DNA of 64,000 nucleotides from Winogradskyella costae (GTDB taxonomy: Bacteria > Bacteroidota > Bacteroidia > Flavobacteriales > Flavobacteriaceae), in the NCBI RefSeq assembly GCF_013403865.1, contig NZ_JABFDK010000005.1, forward strand, positions 164,059-228,058, given 5' to 3'. A program made the position numbers and the translations under genes. The notes under the pieces were generated by a model. It saw only the letters and a list, made by a program, of their open reading frames with translations, searched no databases and was not told where the DNA came from. Below are positions 7,662 to 16,815 of this stretch, one piece after another. Positions within the stretch are counted from its first letter, which is position 1; every line of letters begins with the position of its first letter.

Positions 7662-8891
7662 ATGCCAGATAAAAACCATATAATATCAAATACTAACGAT
7701 GTACTTGTTAAAGTTGAAGGTTTAAGCAAGAAGTTTTGCAAAAATCTAAAGACAAGTCTTTGGTACGGTGTTAAAGATCTAATAAGTGGTGTTAGCGGTT
7801 CTGGTCAAGAGCGGTTGTTGCGTCCTAAAGAGTTTTGGGCAGTAAAAGATATTAGTTTTGAATTAAGACGTGGCGAATGTCTAGGATTAATAGGTCATAA
7901 CGGAGCTGGTAAAAGTACCTTGTTAAAAATACTCAATGGGCTTATTAACCCAGACGCTGGAAAAATAACAATAAAAGGACGCGTTGGTGCACTTATAGAA
8001 TTGGGTGCTGGTTTTAACCCCATTCTTAGTGGACGCGAAAATATTTATAATAATGGAGCTATTTTAGGCTTTAGCCGTAGAGATATAGATGGTAAATTAG
8101 ATGAGATTATTGCCTTTGCAGAGCTTGAAGAGTTTATAGACATGCCTGTACAGCATTACAGTTCTGGGATGAAAGTGCGTTTAGGTTTTGCTGTTGCTGC
8201 ACAAATGGAGCCTGATGTTTTAATTATAGATGAGGTTTTAGCAGTTGGAGATTTGGGCTTTATTTTAAAATGTTTTAAAACTATAGATACCATTTTACCG
8301 GATACGGCAGTTATTTTTGTGTCTCATAGTATGCCAATGGTCTCACGTATTTGTTCTCAGATTATTTTAATGGATCAAGGATGTTCTCAATATCAAGGAG
8401 AAAATGTGAGTCAAGCAATTGATTTGTATTATACACGTTTTGCTAGTAATAACTCGAATATTGTTTTTACAGATCATTCAGTTCAGTTAAAAAGCTTAAA
8501 AATTTTAGAAGCTAAAGGAGATGAAGACTTGCCTCAGGTTCGCTGGATGGATGACTTTAAGATAAAGTTTGAGTTTCAGGTTTTAAAAGACATACAGGTA
8601 CCTGAATTTTTAATTACAATTTTTGATAAAGAGCAACGACCTGTGGCAGCATTCGAACAAAGAAAACAAGAAGATCAATTATTTTTTAAAGAAGATAATT
8701 TATTGTCTTTTACAGTAACTCATAAGGAGCTACAATTATCTAAGGGGATATATTCGTTAAATGTTTCTGTAATTAATCAAGGCTCTAATGAGCCAATCTT
8801 AAGGATTAACGATGCATTAAAATTCCAAGTCATTCATTCAAAAGATATTTGGCCACCACTACTTTTGAAAGCAGCTTACGAAAATTGCTAA
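7662..8891 (+). CDS. wzt: Polysaccharide ABC exporter, ATPase with C-terminal glycan-recognition domain (Wzt)
   Basis: 409 residues. The nucleotide-binding domain has Walker A GHNGAGKST (78-86), signature YSSGM (166-170) and Walker B DVLIIDE (185-191). After about residue 250 there is a beta-rich domain like the Wzt C-terminal domain, which in known systems binds the modified non-reducing end of the finished chain and makes export dependent on capping. That implies the exported glycan may carry a terminal cap, perhaps a sulfate or methyl group added by enzymes of this locus (inference). The 79-base gap to wzm contains a short GAATAGTG-type low-complexity stretch. Confidence 0.93.
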   Translation: MPDKNHIISNTNDVLVKVEGLSKKFCKNLKTSLWYGVKDLISGVSGSGQERLLRPKEFWAVKDISFELRRGECLGLIGHNGAGKSTLLKILNGLINPDAGKITIKGRVGALIELGAGFNPILSGRENIYNNGAILGFSRRDIDGKLDEIIAFAELEEFIDMPVQHYSSGMKVRLGFAVAAQMEPDVLIIDEVLAVGDLGFILKCFKTIDTILPDTAVIFVSHSMPMVSRICSQIILMDQGCSQYQGENVSQAIDLYYTRFASNNSNIVFTDHSVQLKSLKILEAKGDEDLPQVRWMDDFKIKFEFQVLKDIQVPEFLITIFDKEQRPVAAFEQRKQEDQLFFKEDNLLSFTVTHKELQLSKGIYSLNVSVINQGSNEPILRINDALKFQVIHSKDIWPPLLLKAAYENC

Positions 8892-8894
8892 TAT

Positions 8895-9530
8895 ATGTTT
8901 TTAAAAAATAAAAATGATAAGGTATTCTGTATTGGTCGTAATAAAACCGGTACAACAAGTTTAGAGAAAGTATTAAAGGAATTTGGTTTTAAGATGGGCA
9001 ATCAGAGTGAAGGAGAGATGCTTATAGCGGCTTATCGAGAACATGACTGGGATAAAATTGTGAAATTTTGTAAAAGTGCCGAGACATTTCAGGATGTTCC
9101 ATTTTCATGGCCTTATACTTGGTTGTTTTTATATAAAACGTATCCGAACGCTAAATTTATCCTTACGATCAGGAATGAGGAGGACTGGTACCGATCTATA
9201 ACATCATTTCATTCCAAATTATTTGCTGGAGGAAAAAGAGTTCCTGTAAAAGAGGACTTAATAAATGCAAACTATAGGTATCCAGGGTTTATTTGGGATG
9301 CCAATAGAGCGGTATGGAAAACGCCAGAAGATGATATATATAATAAAGAGCTGTTTATCGCTAATTATAGAAGGCATAATGAAGATATTCTTCATTTTTT
9401 TAAGGATAAACCAAACTTTATTTGCTTAGATGTATCCAAAAAAGGAAGCTATAAATTATTAGCTGATTTTTTACAAAAAGAAGCGCTACATGAAGAGTTT
9501 CCTCATTTGAATAAAACCAATAATGATTAA
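8895..9530 (+). CDS. Sulfotransferase family protein 1 (Sulfotransfer_4-like)
   Basis: 211 residues. PAPS-dependent sulfotransferase fold: the 5'-phosphosulfate loop is GRNKTGTTSLEK (residues 14-25) and the 3'-phosphate motif is ILTIRNEEDWYRSI (89-102). Such enzymes move sulfate from PAPS to a hydroxyl, here presumably on the glycan. It resembles the sulfotransferase at 28287 closely in both motifs and in length, so the two are probably paralogues. It starts 3 bases after wzt and overlaps the aminotransferase by 8 bases. Acceptor sugar unknown. Confidence 0.88.
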   Translation: MFLKNKNDKVFCIGRNKTGTTSLEKVLKEFGFKMGNQSEGEMLIAAYREHDWDKIVKFCKSAETFQDVPFSWPYTWLFLYKTYPNAKFILTIRNEEDWYRSITSFHSKLFAGGKRVPVKEDLINANYRYPGFIWDANRAVWKTPEDDIYNKELFIANYRRHNEDILHFFKDKPNFICLDVSKKGSYKLLADFLQKEALHEEFPHLNKTNND

Positions 9531-10596
9531 CGTCACGAAAACATTTTTACCACCACAGGCCGAGTATCAAGCTATTTTAAAAAAAGCTTGGGATACGGGG
9601 TGGATGACTAATAGAGGAATATTAGTAAAAGAATTGGAAACTAAAATAACAGCCTATTTAGATACTCCACATATTATTGCTATGACCAATGGGACTTTGC
9701 CATTACAAATAGCCATCAAAGCATTAAAGCTTCATGGAGAAATTATAACCACACCATTTAGTTATGTTGCTACTACGAGTAGCATTGTTTGGGAAGGATG
9801 TACTCCGGTTTTTGTGGACATTGCCCCTGATTATTTAACTATTGATGAAACTAAAATAGAGGCCGCTATTACACCTAATACCACTGCTATTCTTGCGACT
9901 CACGTTTTTGGTAATCCTTGTAATGTCGCGGCTATAGCGGATATTGCAAAGCAGCATAATTTAAAAGTCATCTATGATGCGGCACATTGTTTTGGTGTAA
10001 CGTATAAAGGACAATCTATCTTTAATTATGGCGATGTTAGTACTTGTAGTTTTCATGCTACAAAGTTATTTCATACGGGTGAAGGTGGAGCGGTGTTTTG
10101 TAAACAAGACTATTATAATGCTATATTTTCTCATCATAATTTTGGACATGATGGTCCTGAAGCTTTTCAAAGTTTAGGTACAAATGCAAAAATGAGTGAG
10201 CCTCAAGCGGCAATGGGCTTAGCCGTATTGCCTTATATGGATGAAATTATAGATAGGCGTCTAAAAATTGTAAATGCCTATAATCAATTATTTGAAGAGG
10301 TTTCGGCCATTAAGAAATTAGTAATTCGTTCGGAAACACAATGGAATTATTGTTATTACCCTATAATTTTTGAAACAGAAATTCAACTTCTAAAAGTCAT
10401 AGAGGTTCTAAATAATAAAGCGATTTTTCCTAGGCGCTATTTTTATCCAAGTTTGGAGACTTTACCTTATGTAGAGGCTGTTAATTTACCTCATTCAGCT
10501 TCCATATCGAAACGTGTTTTATGTTTACCACTCTTTCATGACTTAGATATTGATAGCATACAATATATTGTTAAATCAATAAAAGAAAACATATGA
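9523..10596 (+). CDS. DegT/DnrJ/EryC1/StrS-family PLP aminotransferase
   Basis: 357 residues, the usual length for sugar aminotransferases. YDAAHCFG (Asp152) contacts the PLP ring nitrogen, and SFHATK places the Schiff-base lysine at Lys181 followed by GEGGAVF. These enzymes aminate 3- or 4-keto NDP-sugars using glutamate. No NDP-sugar 4,6-dehydratase or ketoisomerase is in the window, so the keto-sugar must be made elsewhere. The downstream WbqC-like gene overlaps by 4 bases, a common pairing in O-antigen loci. Confidence 0.92.
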   Translation: MINVTKTFLPPQAEYQAILKKAWDTGWMTNRGILVKELETKITAYLDTPHIIAMTNGTLPLQIAIKALKLHGEIITTPFSYVATTSSIVWEGCTPVFVDIAPDYLTIDETKIEAAITPNTTAILATHVFGNPCNVAAIADIAKQHNLKVIYDAAHCFGVTYKGQSIFNYGDVSTCSFHATKLFHTGEGGAVFCKQDYYNAIFSHHNFGHDGPEAFQSLGTNAKMSEPQAAMGLAVLPYMDEIIDRRLKIVNAYNQLFEEVSAIKKLVIRSETQWNYCYYPIIFETEIQLLKVIEVLNNKAIFPRRYFYPSLETLPYVEAVNLPHSASISKRVLCLPLFHDLDIDSIQYIVKSIKENI

Positions 10597-11291
10597 AAAT
10601 AGCTGTAATGCAACCATACATATTTCCTTATATAGGATATTTTCAGATGGTTAGTGCCAGTGATGTATTTGTTTTTTACGATAATGTAGATTACATTCAA
10701 AGAGGCTATATCAATAGAAATAACCTATTGTCAAGTGATGGCAAACGGTATTTTACAGTTCCTGTGAATAAAAGTAGTTTAGGGACGAAAATAAATGAGG
10801 TTGTGATAAGTGATTATGATAAGTGGAAAATTAAATTTCTAAGACAAATTAGATTTACTTATTCTAAAGCCCCGTTTTTTGATGATATTTATGAGGTTTT
10901 AGAGAAATTTTTAGAGAATAAAAAGTATGATAAGATAAGTGATTTCTCATCAGAATCTGTTATTCTGATATGTAATTATGTAGGGATGCGGAATCAATTT
11001 TTATTTAGTTCTGAAATTGAAGGATTAAATGAAATTAACGATAAGGTTGAAAAACTTGAACATATTTTAAATACGTATAAGGCCAATGAAATTATATTAC
11101 CACCGGGCTCAAAAGAACTATATAAATATTGGGAGCCAATTAAAGCTAAAAAAAGGACATTAAAAAGCCTTGAAATTAATTATAAGCAATTTAATTTTCA
11201 ATTTGTAGAAAATTTATCCATTATAGATGTGTTAATGTTTAATGAGGTTGAAAAAGTACAGTCATTTATAGAAAAAGTTAATTATCAATGA
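10593..11291 (+). CDS. WbqC-family protein
   Basis: 232 residues starting MKIAVMQPYIFPYIGYFQM, the diagnostic opening of the WbqC-like family, then YDNVDYIQRGYINRN. The family is widespread in O-antigen and capsule loci next to aminotransferases; its biochemistry is not settled to my knowledge, and an acyl transfer role on an amino sugar has been suggested. The overlap with the aminotransferase before it and the sulfotransferase after it (4 bases each) places it firmly in the operon. Confidence 0.88.
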   Translation: MKIAVMQPYIFPYIGYFQMVSASDVFVFYDNVDYIQRGYINRNNLLSSDGKRYFTVPVNKSSLGTKINEVVISDYDKWKIKFLRQIRFTYSKAPFFDDIYEVLEKFLENKKYDKISDFSSESVILICNYVGMRNQFLFSSEIEGLNEINDKVEKLEHILNTYKANEIILPPGSKELYKYWEPIKAKKRTLKSLEINYKQFNFQFVENLSIIDVLMFNEVEKVQSFIEKVNYQ

Positions 11292-12094
11292 GAACAATAA
11301 CAGGCATTCATGGAGTGCCAAGATCTGGAACATCGTGGCTAGCTCAAATTTTTAATGCATCTCCAGAAGTAAGATTGAAGTTTCAACCTCTGTTTTCATA
11401 TGCTTTCAAAGAGGACCTTAATGAATTTTCTTCTGCTAAAGAAATCACAGAGTTTTTTAAAGCTATTTATGACAGTGATGACGATTTTATTAATATGCGG
11501 GATACTGACTTACTTAAAGGTTATCCTAAATTTCAAAAATTAGCACAACAAGAACATTTGGTTTTTAAGCATGTGCGTTACCATTATGTTCTACCTAATT
11601 TAATGAAGAACAATAGTCAAGTAAAATTAATTTTAATGATTAGAAATCCATTGTCTGTATTAAGTTCTTGGAAAAATGCTCCAAGAGAATTTGATCCATC
11701 TTGGGATTTTGCTAAAGAATGGAAATTAGCACAACTAAAAAATACAGATAAGGCTGATTATTTTGGCTTCGATAAATGGAAGAGGGCAACAAAGATGTTT
11801 TTAGCATTAGAAAAAACGTATCCACAACGGGTAAAATTGGTGACATATAAGTCGATGCTTAATAATACATTAGAGGTGTCGAAAACATTATATGAATTTG
11901 CAGAAATAACGTTTGGGCAGCAATGTATAAATTTTATTAATGAAAGTAAAACGATACAGGTTGATCACCCAAATAGTGTTTTTAGAGTTAAAATTAATGA
12001 TGAAGCTTATAAAAATGATATAGCCATAGATATCCAAGATGAAATTATTCAAAATTTAAAAGGGACAAATTTAGAGCGCTTTTTATATGAATAA
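11288..12094 (+). CDS. Sulfotransferase family protein 2
   Basis: 268 residues. The PAPS 5'-phosphosulfate loop is GVPRSGTSWLAQIF (residues 9-22) and the 3'-phosphate motif is LILMIRNPLSVLSSW. The PRSGTSW form differs from the KTGTTS form of the first and fifth enzymes, so it is a separate subfamily and probably acts at another position or residue. It overlaps both neighbours by a few bases. Substrate not readable. Confidence 0.88.
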   Translation: MRTITGIHGVPRSGTSWLAQIFNASPEVRLKFQPLFSYAFKEDLNEFSSAKEITEFFKAIYDSDDDFINMRDTDLLKGYPKFQKLAQQEHLVFKHVRYHYVLPNLMKNNSQVKLILMIRNPLSVLSSWKNAPREFDPSWDFAKEWKLAQLKNTDKADYFGFDKWKRATKMFLALEKTYPQRVKLVTYKSMLNNTLEVSKTLYEFAEITFGQQCINFINESKTIQVDHPNSVFRVKINDEAYKNDIAIDIQDEIIQNLKGTNLERFLYE

Positions 12095-12965
12095 ACAACC
12101 AAAACCACTTGTTAGTGTAAGCGTGGTATCATATAATCATGTTAATTATATTAAACAATGTCTAGATGGTATTTTAATGCAAAAAACTACGTTTCCTTTT
12201 GAAATTATTTTAGGGGAAGATTATAGTAGTGACGGAACTAGAGCTATTTGTAAAAATTATGCAGAACGTTTTCCAGACAAAATTAGGTTGTTTTTACGCT
12301 CTAGAAAGGATGTTATTAAAATCAACGGTAAGCCAACAGGGCGGTTTAATTTTATAGAGAATTTAAAAACTTGCCAAGGAAACTATATAGCTCTTTGTGA
12401 AGGGGATGATTATTGGACAGATCCCTTAAAATTACAAAAACAGGTTGATTTTTTAGAAAATAACCATGACGTAAATATTTGTTTTACTAGAGCACAATTA
12501 TTAAAGAACGAGGTGTTTAGTATGCATGATATTCCAAAGCCATTTTACAATAGTGCCTTCAATTATATTGAACTTATAAAGCATTATAATTTCATTGCGA
12601 CTTGTAGTGTTGTTTTTAGAAAACCAATAAGTTTCGAATTCCCAACCTGGTTTTATAAATTACCGTTTGGTGATTTAGGGATTTATAAGTTGGTTTCTGA
12701 AAACAAAGAAATACAATGTATAGATGAAGTAATGAGTGTATATCGCATTCATGATAATGGGGTTTATTCAGGATTAAACGCGTTAAAGACAGAACAAAAT
12801 TATTTAAATTTCTTTAGAACTATTTTTCCAGCATTAAATGCGGAAGAAAAACAAATAGTATCATTAAAAATAAAAGAAGTGACTTATAGAATAAGCAAAT
12901 TGAAATATCCAAATAGACCATGGTTTCAAAAGTTTTATAATCGATATCTTCGTTTAAAATTTTAG
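12087..12965 (+). CDS. Glycosyltransferase family 2
   Basis: 292 residues, GT-A fold: LVSVSVVSYNHVNYIKQCLDG at the N-terminus, the EDYSSDGT nucleotide-binding segment and the acidic GDDYWTDP motif for metal and UDP-sugar binding. The GDDYW wording is common in capsule and O-antigen GT2 enzymes. It overlaps the sulfotransferase by 8 bases and is 5 bases before the next GT2. No membrane helix; cytoplasmic face of the inner membrane. Sugar specificity unknown. Confidence 0.9.
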   Translation: MNKQPKPLVSVSVVSYNHVNYIKQCLDGILMQKTTFPFEIILGEDYSSDGTRAICKNYAERFPDKIRLFLRSRKDVIKINGKPTGRFNFIENLKTCQGNYIALCEGDDYWTDPLKLQKQVDFLENNHDVNICFTRAQLLKNEVFSMHDIPKPFYNSAFNYIELIKHYNFIATCSVVFRKPISFEFPTWFYKLPFGDLGIYKLVSENKEIQCIDEVMSVYRIHDNGVYSGLNALKTEQNYLNFFRTIFPALNAEEKQIVSLKIKEVTYRISKLKYPNRPWFQKFYNRYLRLKF

Positions 12966-12970
12966 AGAAA

Positions 12971-13768
12971 ATGCATACTAAAGTAAGTATAATTATTCCC
13001 TGTTATAAGAGTGAAGGTACACTTAATGAGACCTTGCAATCTGTCTTTGATCAAAACTATGATGCTTGGGAAGCTATTATAGTTAATGATGGTTCTCCAG
13101 ATAATTTGGAGGAAATTGCCTTAAAATGGACAGAAAAAGACAATAGATTTAAATACTATAAAAAAACTAATGGTGGTTTGGGCAGTGCAAGAAACTACGG
13201 TATTAAAAAAGCGTTAGGTGTTTATATATTACCATTGGATTCAGATAATAAGGTACGACCGGAATTTGTAAAAAATGCAATTAGTATATTGGATAATGAA
13301 AGTGATATTGGTGTAGTTTATGGAGATGCCATGAATTTTGGTGATGAAAAAAATAGATGGAATGTTGGAGAATTTGACATCAAGAAGATGCTTTATCATA
13401 ATTATATAGATGCTTGTGCAATTGTAAGAAAAACACTTTTTGAAAGTGTTGGTGGCTATGTTGAGGATCTGCCACACCAAGGACATGAGGATTGGGATTT
13501 TTGGTTGAGTGTAATGAAAACTGACTATAAATTTCATTATATGAATGAAGTTACATTTGATTATAGAGTTTCTAATAATTCTATGATTAAATCATTTGAT
13601 AAAGAAATGTTACAAGAAAATATAAATTTTATAAAAGAAAAACATTATCAATTATATATAGATGCTTACCCAAGTTTATTTAATGAGACTGTTCGCTTAA
13701 AGAAAAAACTTTCAGTTTCAATAGAAAAGATAATTATTAATAAAATGAAAAGGATTTTTAAACGATAA
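12971..13768 (+). CDS. Glycosyltransferase family 2
   Basis: 265 residues. KVSIIIPCYKSEGTL, then VNDGSPDN and the metal-binding LDSDNKVRP, in canonical GT-A order. A basic C-terminus (KIIINKMKRIFKR) may hold it at the membrane. It is one of three consecutive GT2 genes of different sequence, each probably adding one residue of the repeat unit. Start ATG at 12971 fits the family N-terminus directly. Confidence 0.9.
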   Translation: MHTKVSIIIPCYKSEGTLNETLQSVFDQNYDAWEAIIVNDGSPDNLEEIALKWTEKDNRFKYYKKTNGGLGSARNYGIKKALGVYILPLDSDNKVRPEFVKNAISILDNESDIGVVYGDAMNFGDEKNRWNVGEFDIKKMLYHNYIDACAIVRKTLFESVGGYVEDLPHQGHEDWDFWLSVMKTDYKFHYMNEVTFDYRVSNNSMIKSFDKEMLQENINFIKEKHYQLYIDAYPSLFNETVRLKKKLSVSIEKIIINKMKRIFKR

Positions 13769-13808
13769 TTTTTATAACTAATAAGATTTATTCTATGAAT
13801 TCCGTAAT

Positions 13809-14702
13809 ATGAAAAACAGTAATTTTCCATTAGTTTCCATCTGTATTCCAACATTCAATGGAGCAAAGTTTATTGCAGAGGCAATGCAATCTGCAATAGA
13901 TCAAGATTATCCTAATCTAGAAATTATAATTTCAGATGACGCTTCTAAAGACGATACTTTAACAATTACAGAAAATTTTAAAAAACAAACAGCTATTCCT
14001 ATTAAAATTTATCCTCATAAGCCTAATGGTATTGGATCTAATTGGAATTATTCTATTACGAAGGCTGCAGGTGAGTATATTAAATTTTTATTTCAAGACG
14101 ACGTATTAATGCCTAATTGCATAAGTAGTATGGTAGAAGTTATGGAGAATAATCCTAAATTAGGCATGGTAGCTTCTAAACGAGAGTTTCTTATTGAAGA
14201 TACATTTTTAAATGAAACAATAAAGAAATGGATTGAAAAGTTTAGCGATTTACAAAGAGGGCTTAACTTTAAGTCCGAAAATAATATTCAAATTATAGAT
14301 CATACTCTGTTTTGTTCTAACCAGTTTCTGCGATCACCATTGAATAAAATAGGTGAGCCTTGTGTGATTATGTTTAAAAAAGGTATTTTAGAAAAAATAG
14401 GATATTATAGAGAAGATTTAAAACAAATTTTGGATTATGAGTTTTGTTACCGCTTATTAAAAACACAACCAATTGCTATTATAAATGAAAATTTAGTAAA
14501 GTTTAGATTGCATCAAAATCAAGCCACTAACGTTAATAGGCATAGTGGTACAGATGATTATAAAAAATATAATAAAATCCTATTGCGAGAGTATTTTTGG
14601 TATTTAAATACAAATACTAGGATTAGGTTATTGAAGAAAGAATATAAATGGATAAATTTTCTGTTTAAATTGAAATCAAAGTTAAAATTAAATGGTAAGT
14701 AG
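13809..14702 (+). CDS. Glycosyltransferase family 2
   Basis: 297 residues. LVSICIPTFNGAKFI, ISDDASKDDT and the FQDDVLMP motif mark a GT-A domain over residues 8-210; the C-terminal third contains a helical tail. It follows the previous GT2 after 40 bases and overlaps the next by 11 bases. Donor and acceptor not predictable from sequence alone. Confidence 0.9.
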   Translation: MKNSNFPLVSICIPTFNGAKFIAEAMQSAIDQDYPNLEIIISDDASKDDTLTITENFKKQTAIPIKIYPHKPNGIGSNWNYSITKAAGEYIKFLFQDDVLMPNCISSMVEVMENNPKLGMVASKREFLIEDTFLNETIKKWIEKFSDLQRGLNFKSENNIQIIDHTLFCSNQFLRSPLNKIGEPCVIMFKKGILEKIGYYREDLKQILDYEFCYRLLKTQPIAIINENLVKFRLHQNQATNVNRHSGTDDYKKYNKILLREYFWYLNTNTRIRLLKKEYKWINFLFKLKSKLKLNGK

Positions 14703-15606
14703 TGTTTATATAATTATTGTGACATATAATGGCATGCAATGGCTAGATAAATGCTTAAAAAGCTGTATTGATTATCCTGTTGTTATCGTTGATAATGCTT
14801 CAACTGACGATACGGTTTCCTTTATTGAGTCTAATTACCCTAATATCAATTTATTTAAGCAAACTAAAAATTTAGGTTTTGGCCAAGCTAATAATATAGG
14901 AATTCGTTATGCATTAGATAAAGGTGCCGAACATGTTTTTTTACTTAACCAAGATGCTTACTTGGTAAATTCTGTTTTAGGTAATTTGGTTGCCTTCCAA
15001 AAAGTACATCCCAAATATGGAGTCTTAAGTCCAATACATATTACAGGAGATAAGAGAAAATTAGATAAAAATTTTTCTTACTATTTACGAAAAGATAAAA
15101 CAGGACAATTTTATTCAGATTTTGTTTTGGGTAATACTTTGGCAGAGGTTTACGAGGTGCCTTTTGTAAATGCTGCAGCTTGGTTACTTTCAAAAAGATG
15201 TTTAGAAACCGTAGGTGGTTTCGATCCTTTGTTTTTTCATTACGCCGAAGATGTAAATTACTGTCAACGTGTGTGTTATCATGATTTTAAAATAGGGGTT
15301 TTACCAAATGTATATGTTATTCATGATCGAAATAAGAGAAAACGGGAAAAGATAATTGATTTTAGCCCTGTATATTTTAATGAGATGGAGAAACGATATA
15401 AACTTAAGTTTGCAAATATTAATATGGATATGCAATTCGATTTTAAAGTTAAGGAGCTTCAAAAAGAGATTTTAAAAGCGTTAATACAATTGAATTTTTT
15501 AAGAGCAACAGGAATTCAGAAAGAGTTGTCTCTTTTGAAAGAAATAAAACCTCTAATCGTTAATAGTAGAACTATTAATGCGTTACCAGGATCACATTAT
15601 CTATGA
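14692..15606 (+). CDS. Glycosyltransferase family 2, rhamnosyltransferase-like
   Basis: 304 residues. VYIIIVTYNGMQWLDKCLKS, VDNASTDDT, KNLGFGQANNIGI and LLNQDAYL are the wording of the WbbL/rhamnosyltransferase-like GT2 group; PFVNAAAWLLSKR and GGFDPLFFHYAEDVNYCQR complete it. The donor may be a deoxysugar nucleotide, though no rml genes are present in the window. The ATG lies inside the previous gene. Confidence 0.9.
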   Translation: MVSSVYIIIVTYNGMQWLDKCLKSCIDYPVVIVDNASTDDTVSFIESNYPNINLFKQTKNLGFGQANNIGIRYALDKGAEHVFLLNQDAYLVNSVLGNLVAFQKVHPKYGVLSPIHITGDKRKLDKNFSYYLRKDKTGQFYSDFVLGNTLAEVYEVPFVNAAAWLLSKRCLETVGGFDPLFFHYAEDVNYCQRVCYHDFKIGVLPNVYVIHDRNKRKREKIIDFSPVYFNEMEKRYKLKFANINMDMQFDFKVKELQKEILKALIQLNFLRATGIQKELSLLKEIKPLIVNSRTINALPGSHYL

Positions 15607-15662
15607 ACGAAGCGTACATTTTTACACGTATTATTCTGACACTTGAAAAGAATTAAATTATT

Positions 15663-16652
15663 ATGAGAATAGGTCTTGTACTTACAGTTAAAAATGAAGA
15701 ACGATTATTACGCTCTAACTTAATGTATCATAAAGCCTTAGGTATAGCAAGTGTTTTTGTTTATTTTGATAACTCAACAGATGGTGGACGTAATTCTATA
15801 GAAAATATAGAAGATGTGCATTGTTTTAATTCTGTTGATGCAGATGTATATAGGGATCAGTTATTTTTAGAAAAATTTACAAGACAAGCCTCAACAATGC
15901 ATACAGCTAGGCAATGCTTAAATACTTTTGATGCTTTGCAACGTTGTAAAAAAGCAGGAATTGATTGGTTGTTGTCAATGGATGCAGATGAGTTATTTTT
16001 ACCATCAATCAATGGGGAACTTGATTTAAATAAATTTCTTGAAAAATGTAAAGGAGTAGACGTTGTTAGGTTATCAACAATGGAAGTTCTAGGCAGACAA
16101 TTTGAGTATAATGATGTTATGGCCGAAGAAACATTATTTAAATCTCAAAGTCGTTTTAAACATTGGAATGATCGTATATATTTTGATTTCTATAACCCTT
16201 ATACATCAGAAACAATAACCCATACAGCTTGGCTAGGTCATACTATGGGAAAATGTGCAATAAATGTCAATTCCGAACTCATGCCTAAAAATGTTCATCG
16301 TTTTAAAGCTATTGATAATCGAGATATAAAAGTAGTATCAATGGGCTACTTATTACATTATGTACTTTATGATTTTAAAGATTTCAAAAAGAAATTTCAA
16401 AATATAAAACATCGACCAGATGTGTTTTTAAATGGAAAATCACTCCCAAAGTTACCAAAAATATGGAGAGATATGGTTAATGATCCACAATTTGATGACC
16501 TCTACTTAAAAGATTATTATAAAAAAAATATTTTTATAGATGCCACAAAATTAAAACAATTTTACAGCACACGGTTTTTAAATATTCTTAAAAGAAAAGA
16601 AAAAGCAGTTGTGAAAATCACTTATGTAAAGGAACTTTTAAGTAAGTTCTAA
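15663..16652 (+). CDS. Glycosyltransferase, Glyco_tranf_2_4 / GT92-like
   Basis: 329 residues. LVLTVKNEERLLRSNLMYHK, VYFDNSTDGG and LLSMDADELFLP are typical of the Glyco_tranf_2_4 group, in which DADE binds the metal. Conserved histidines appear in the second half (HWNDR, HTAWLGHT, HRFK). It differs from the standard GT2 enzymes around it. A 56-base gap precedes it and a 163-base gap follows. Sugar specificity unknown. Confidence 0.88.
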   Translation: MRIGLVLTVKNEERLLRSNLMYHKALGIASVFVYFDNSTDGGRNSIENIEDVHCFNSVDADVYRDQLFLEKFTRQASTMHTARQCLNTFDALQRCKKAGIDWLLSMDADELFLPSINGELDLNKFLEKCKGVDVVRLSTMEVLGRQFEYNDVMAEETLFKSQSRFKHWNDRIYFDFYNPYTSETITHTAWLGHTMGKCAINVNSELMPKNVHRFKAIDNRDIKVVSMGYLLHYVLYDFKDFKKKFQNIKHRPDVFLNGKSLPKLPKIWRDMVNDPQFDDLYLKDYYKKNIFIDATKLKQFYSTRFLNILKRKEKAVVKITYVKELLSKF

Positions 16653-16815
16653 AAGAAAAATAATTAAAATTTTATTCATTTGGCAATAAAGCAAGTGTTT
16701 AATCTTGCAGATATAATTCAAATACCTTGTAACTATTTTTGGTTTAAAGCGAAAAAGAATTTGTATTACAATTTTAATGATTTAGGGATTTATTATATTA
16801 GCACTCAATTATATT

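Noticed and set aside
13241..13854. Minus-strand frames within the GT2 genes
   Set aside because: Antisense shadows with Tyr/Ile-rich sequence and no start signal.
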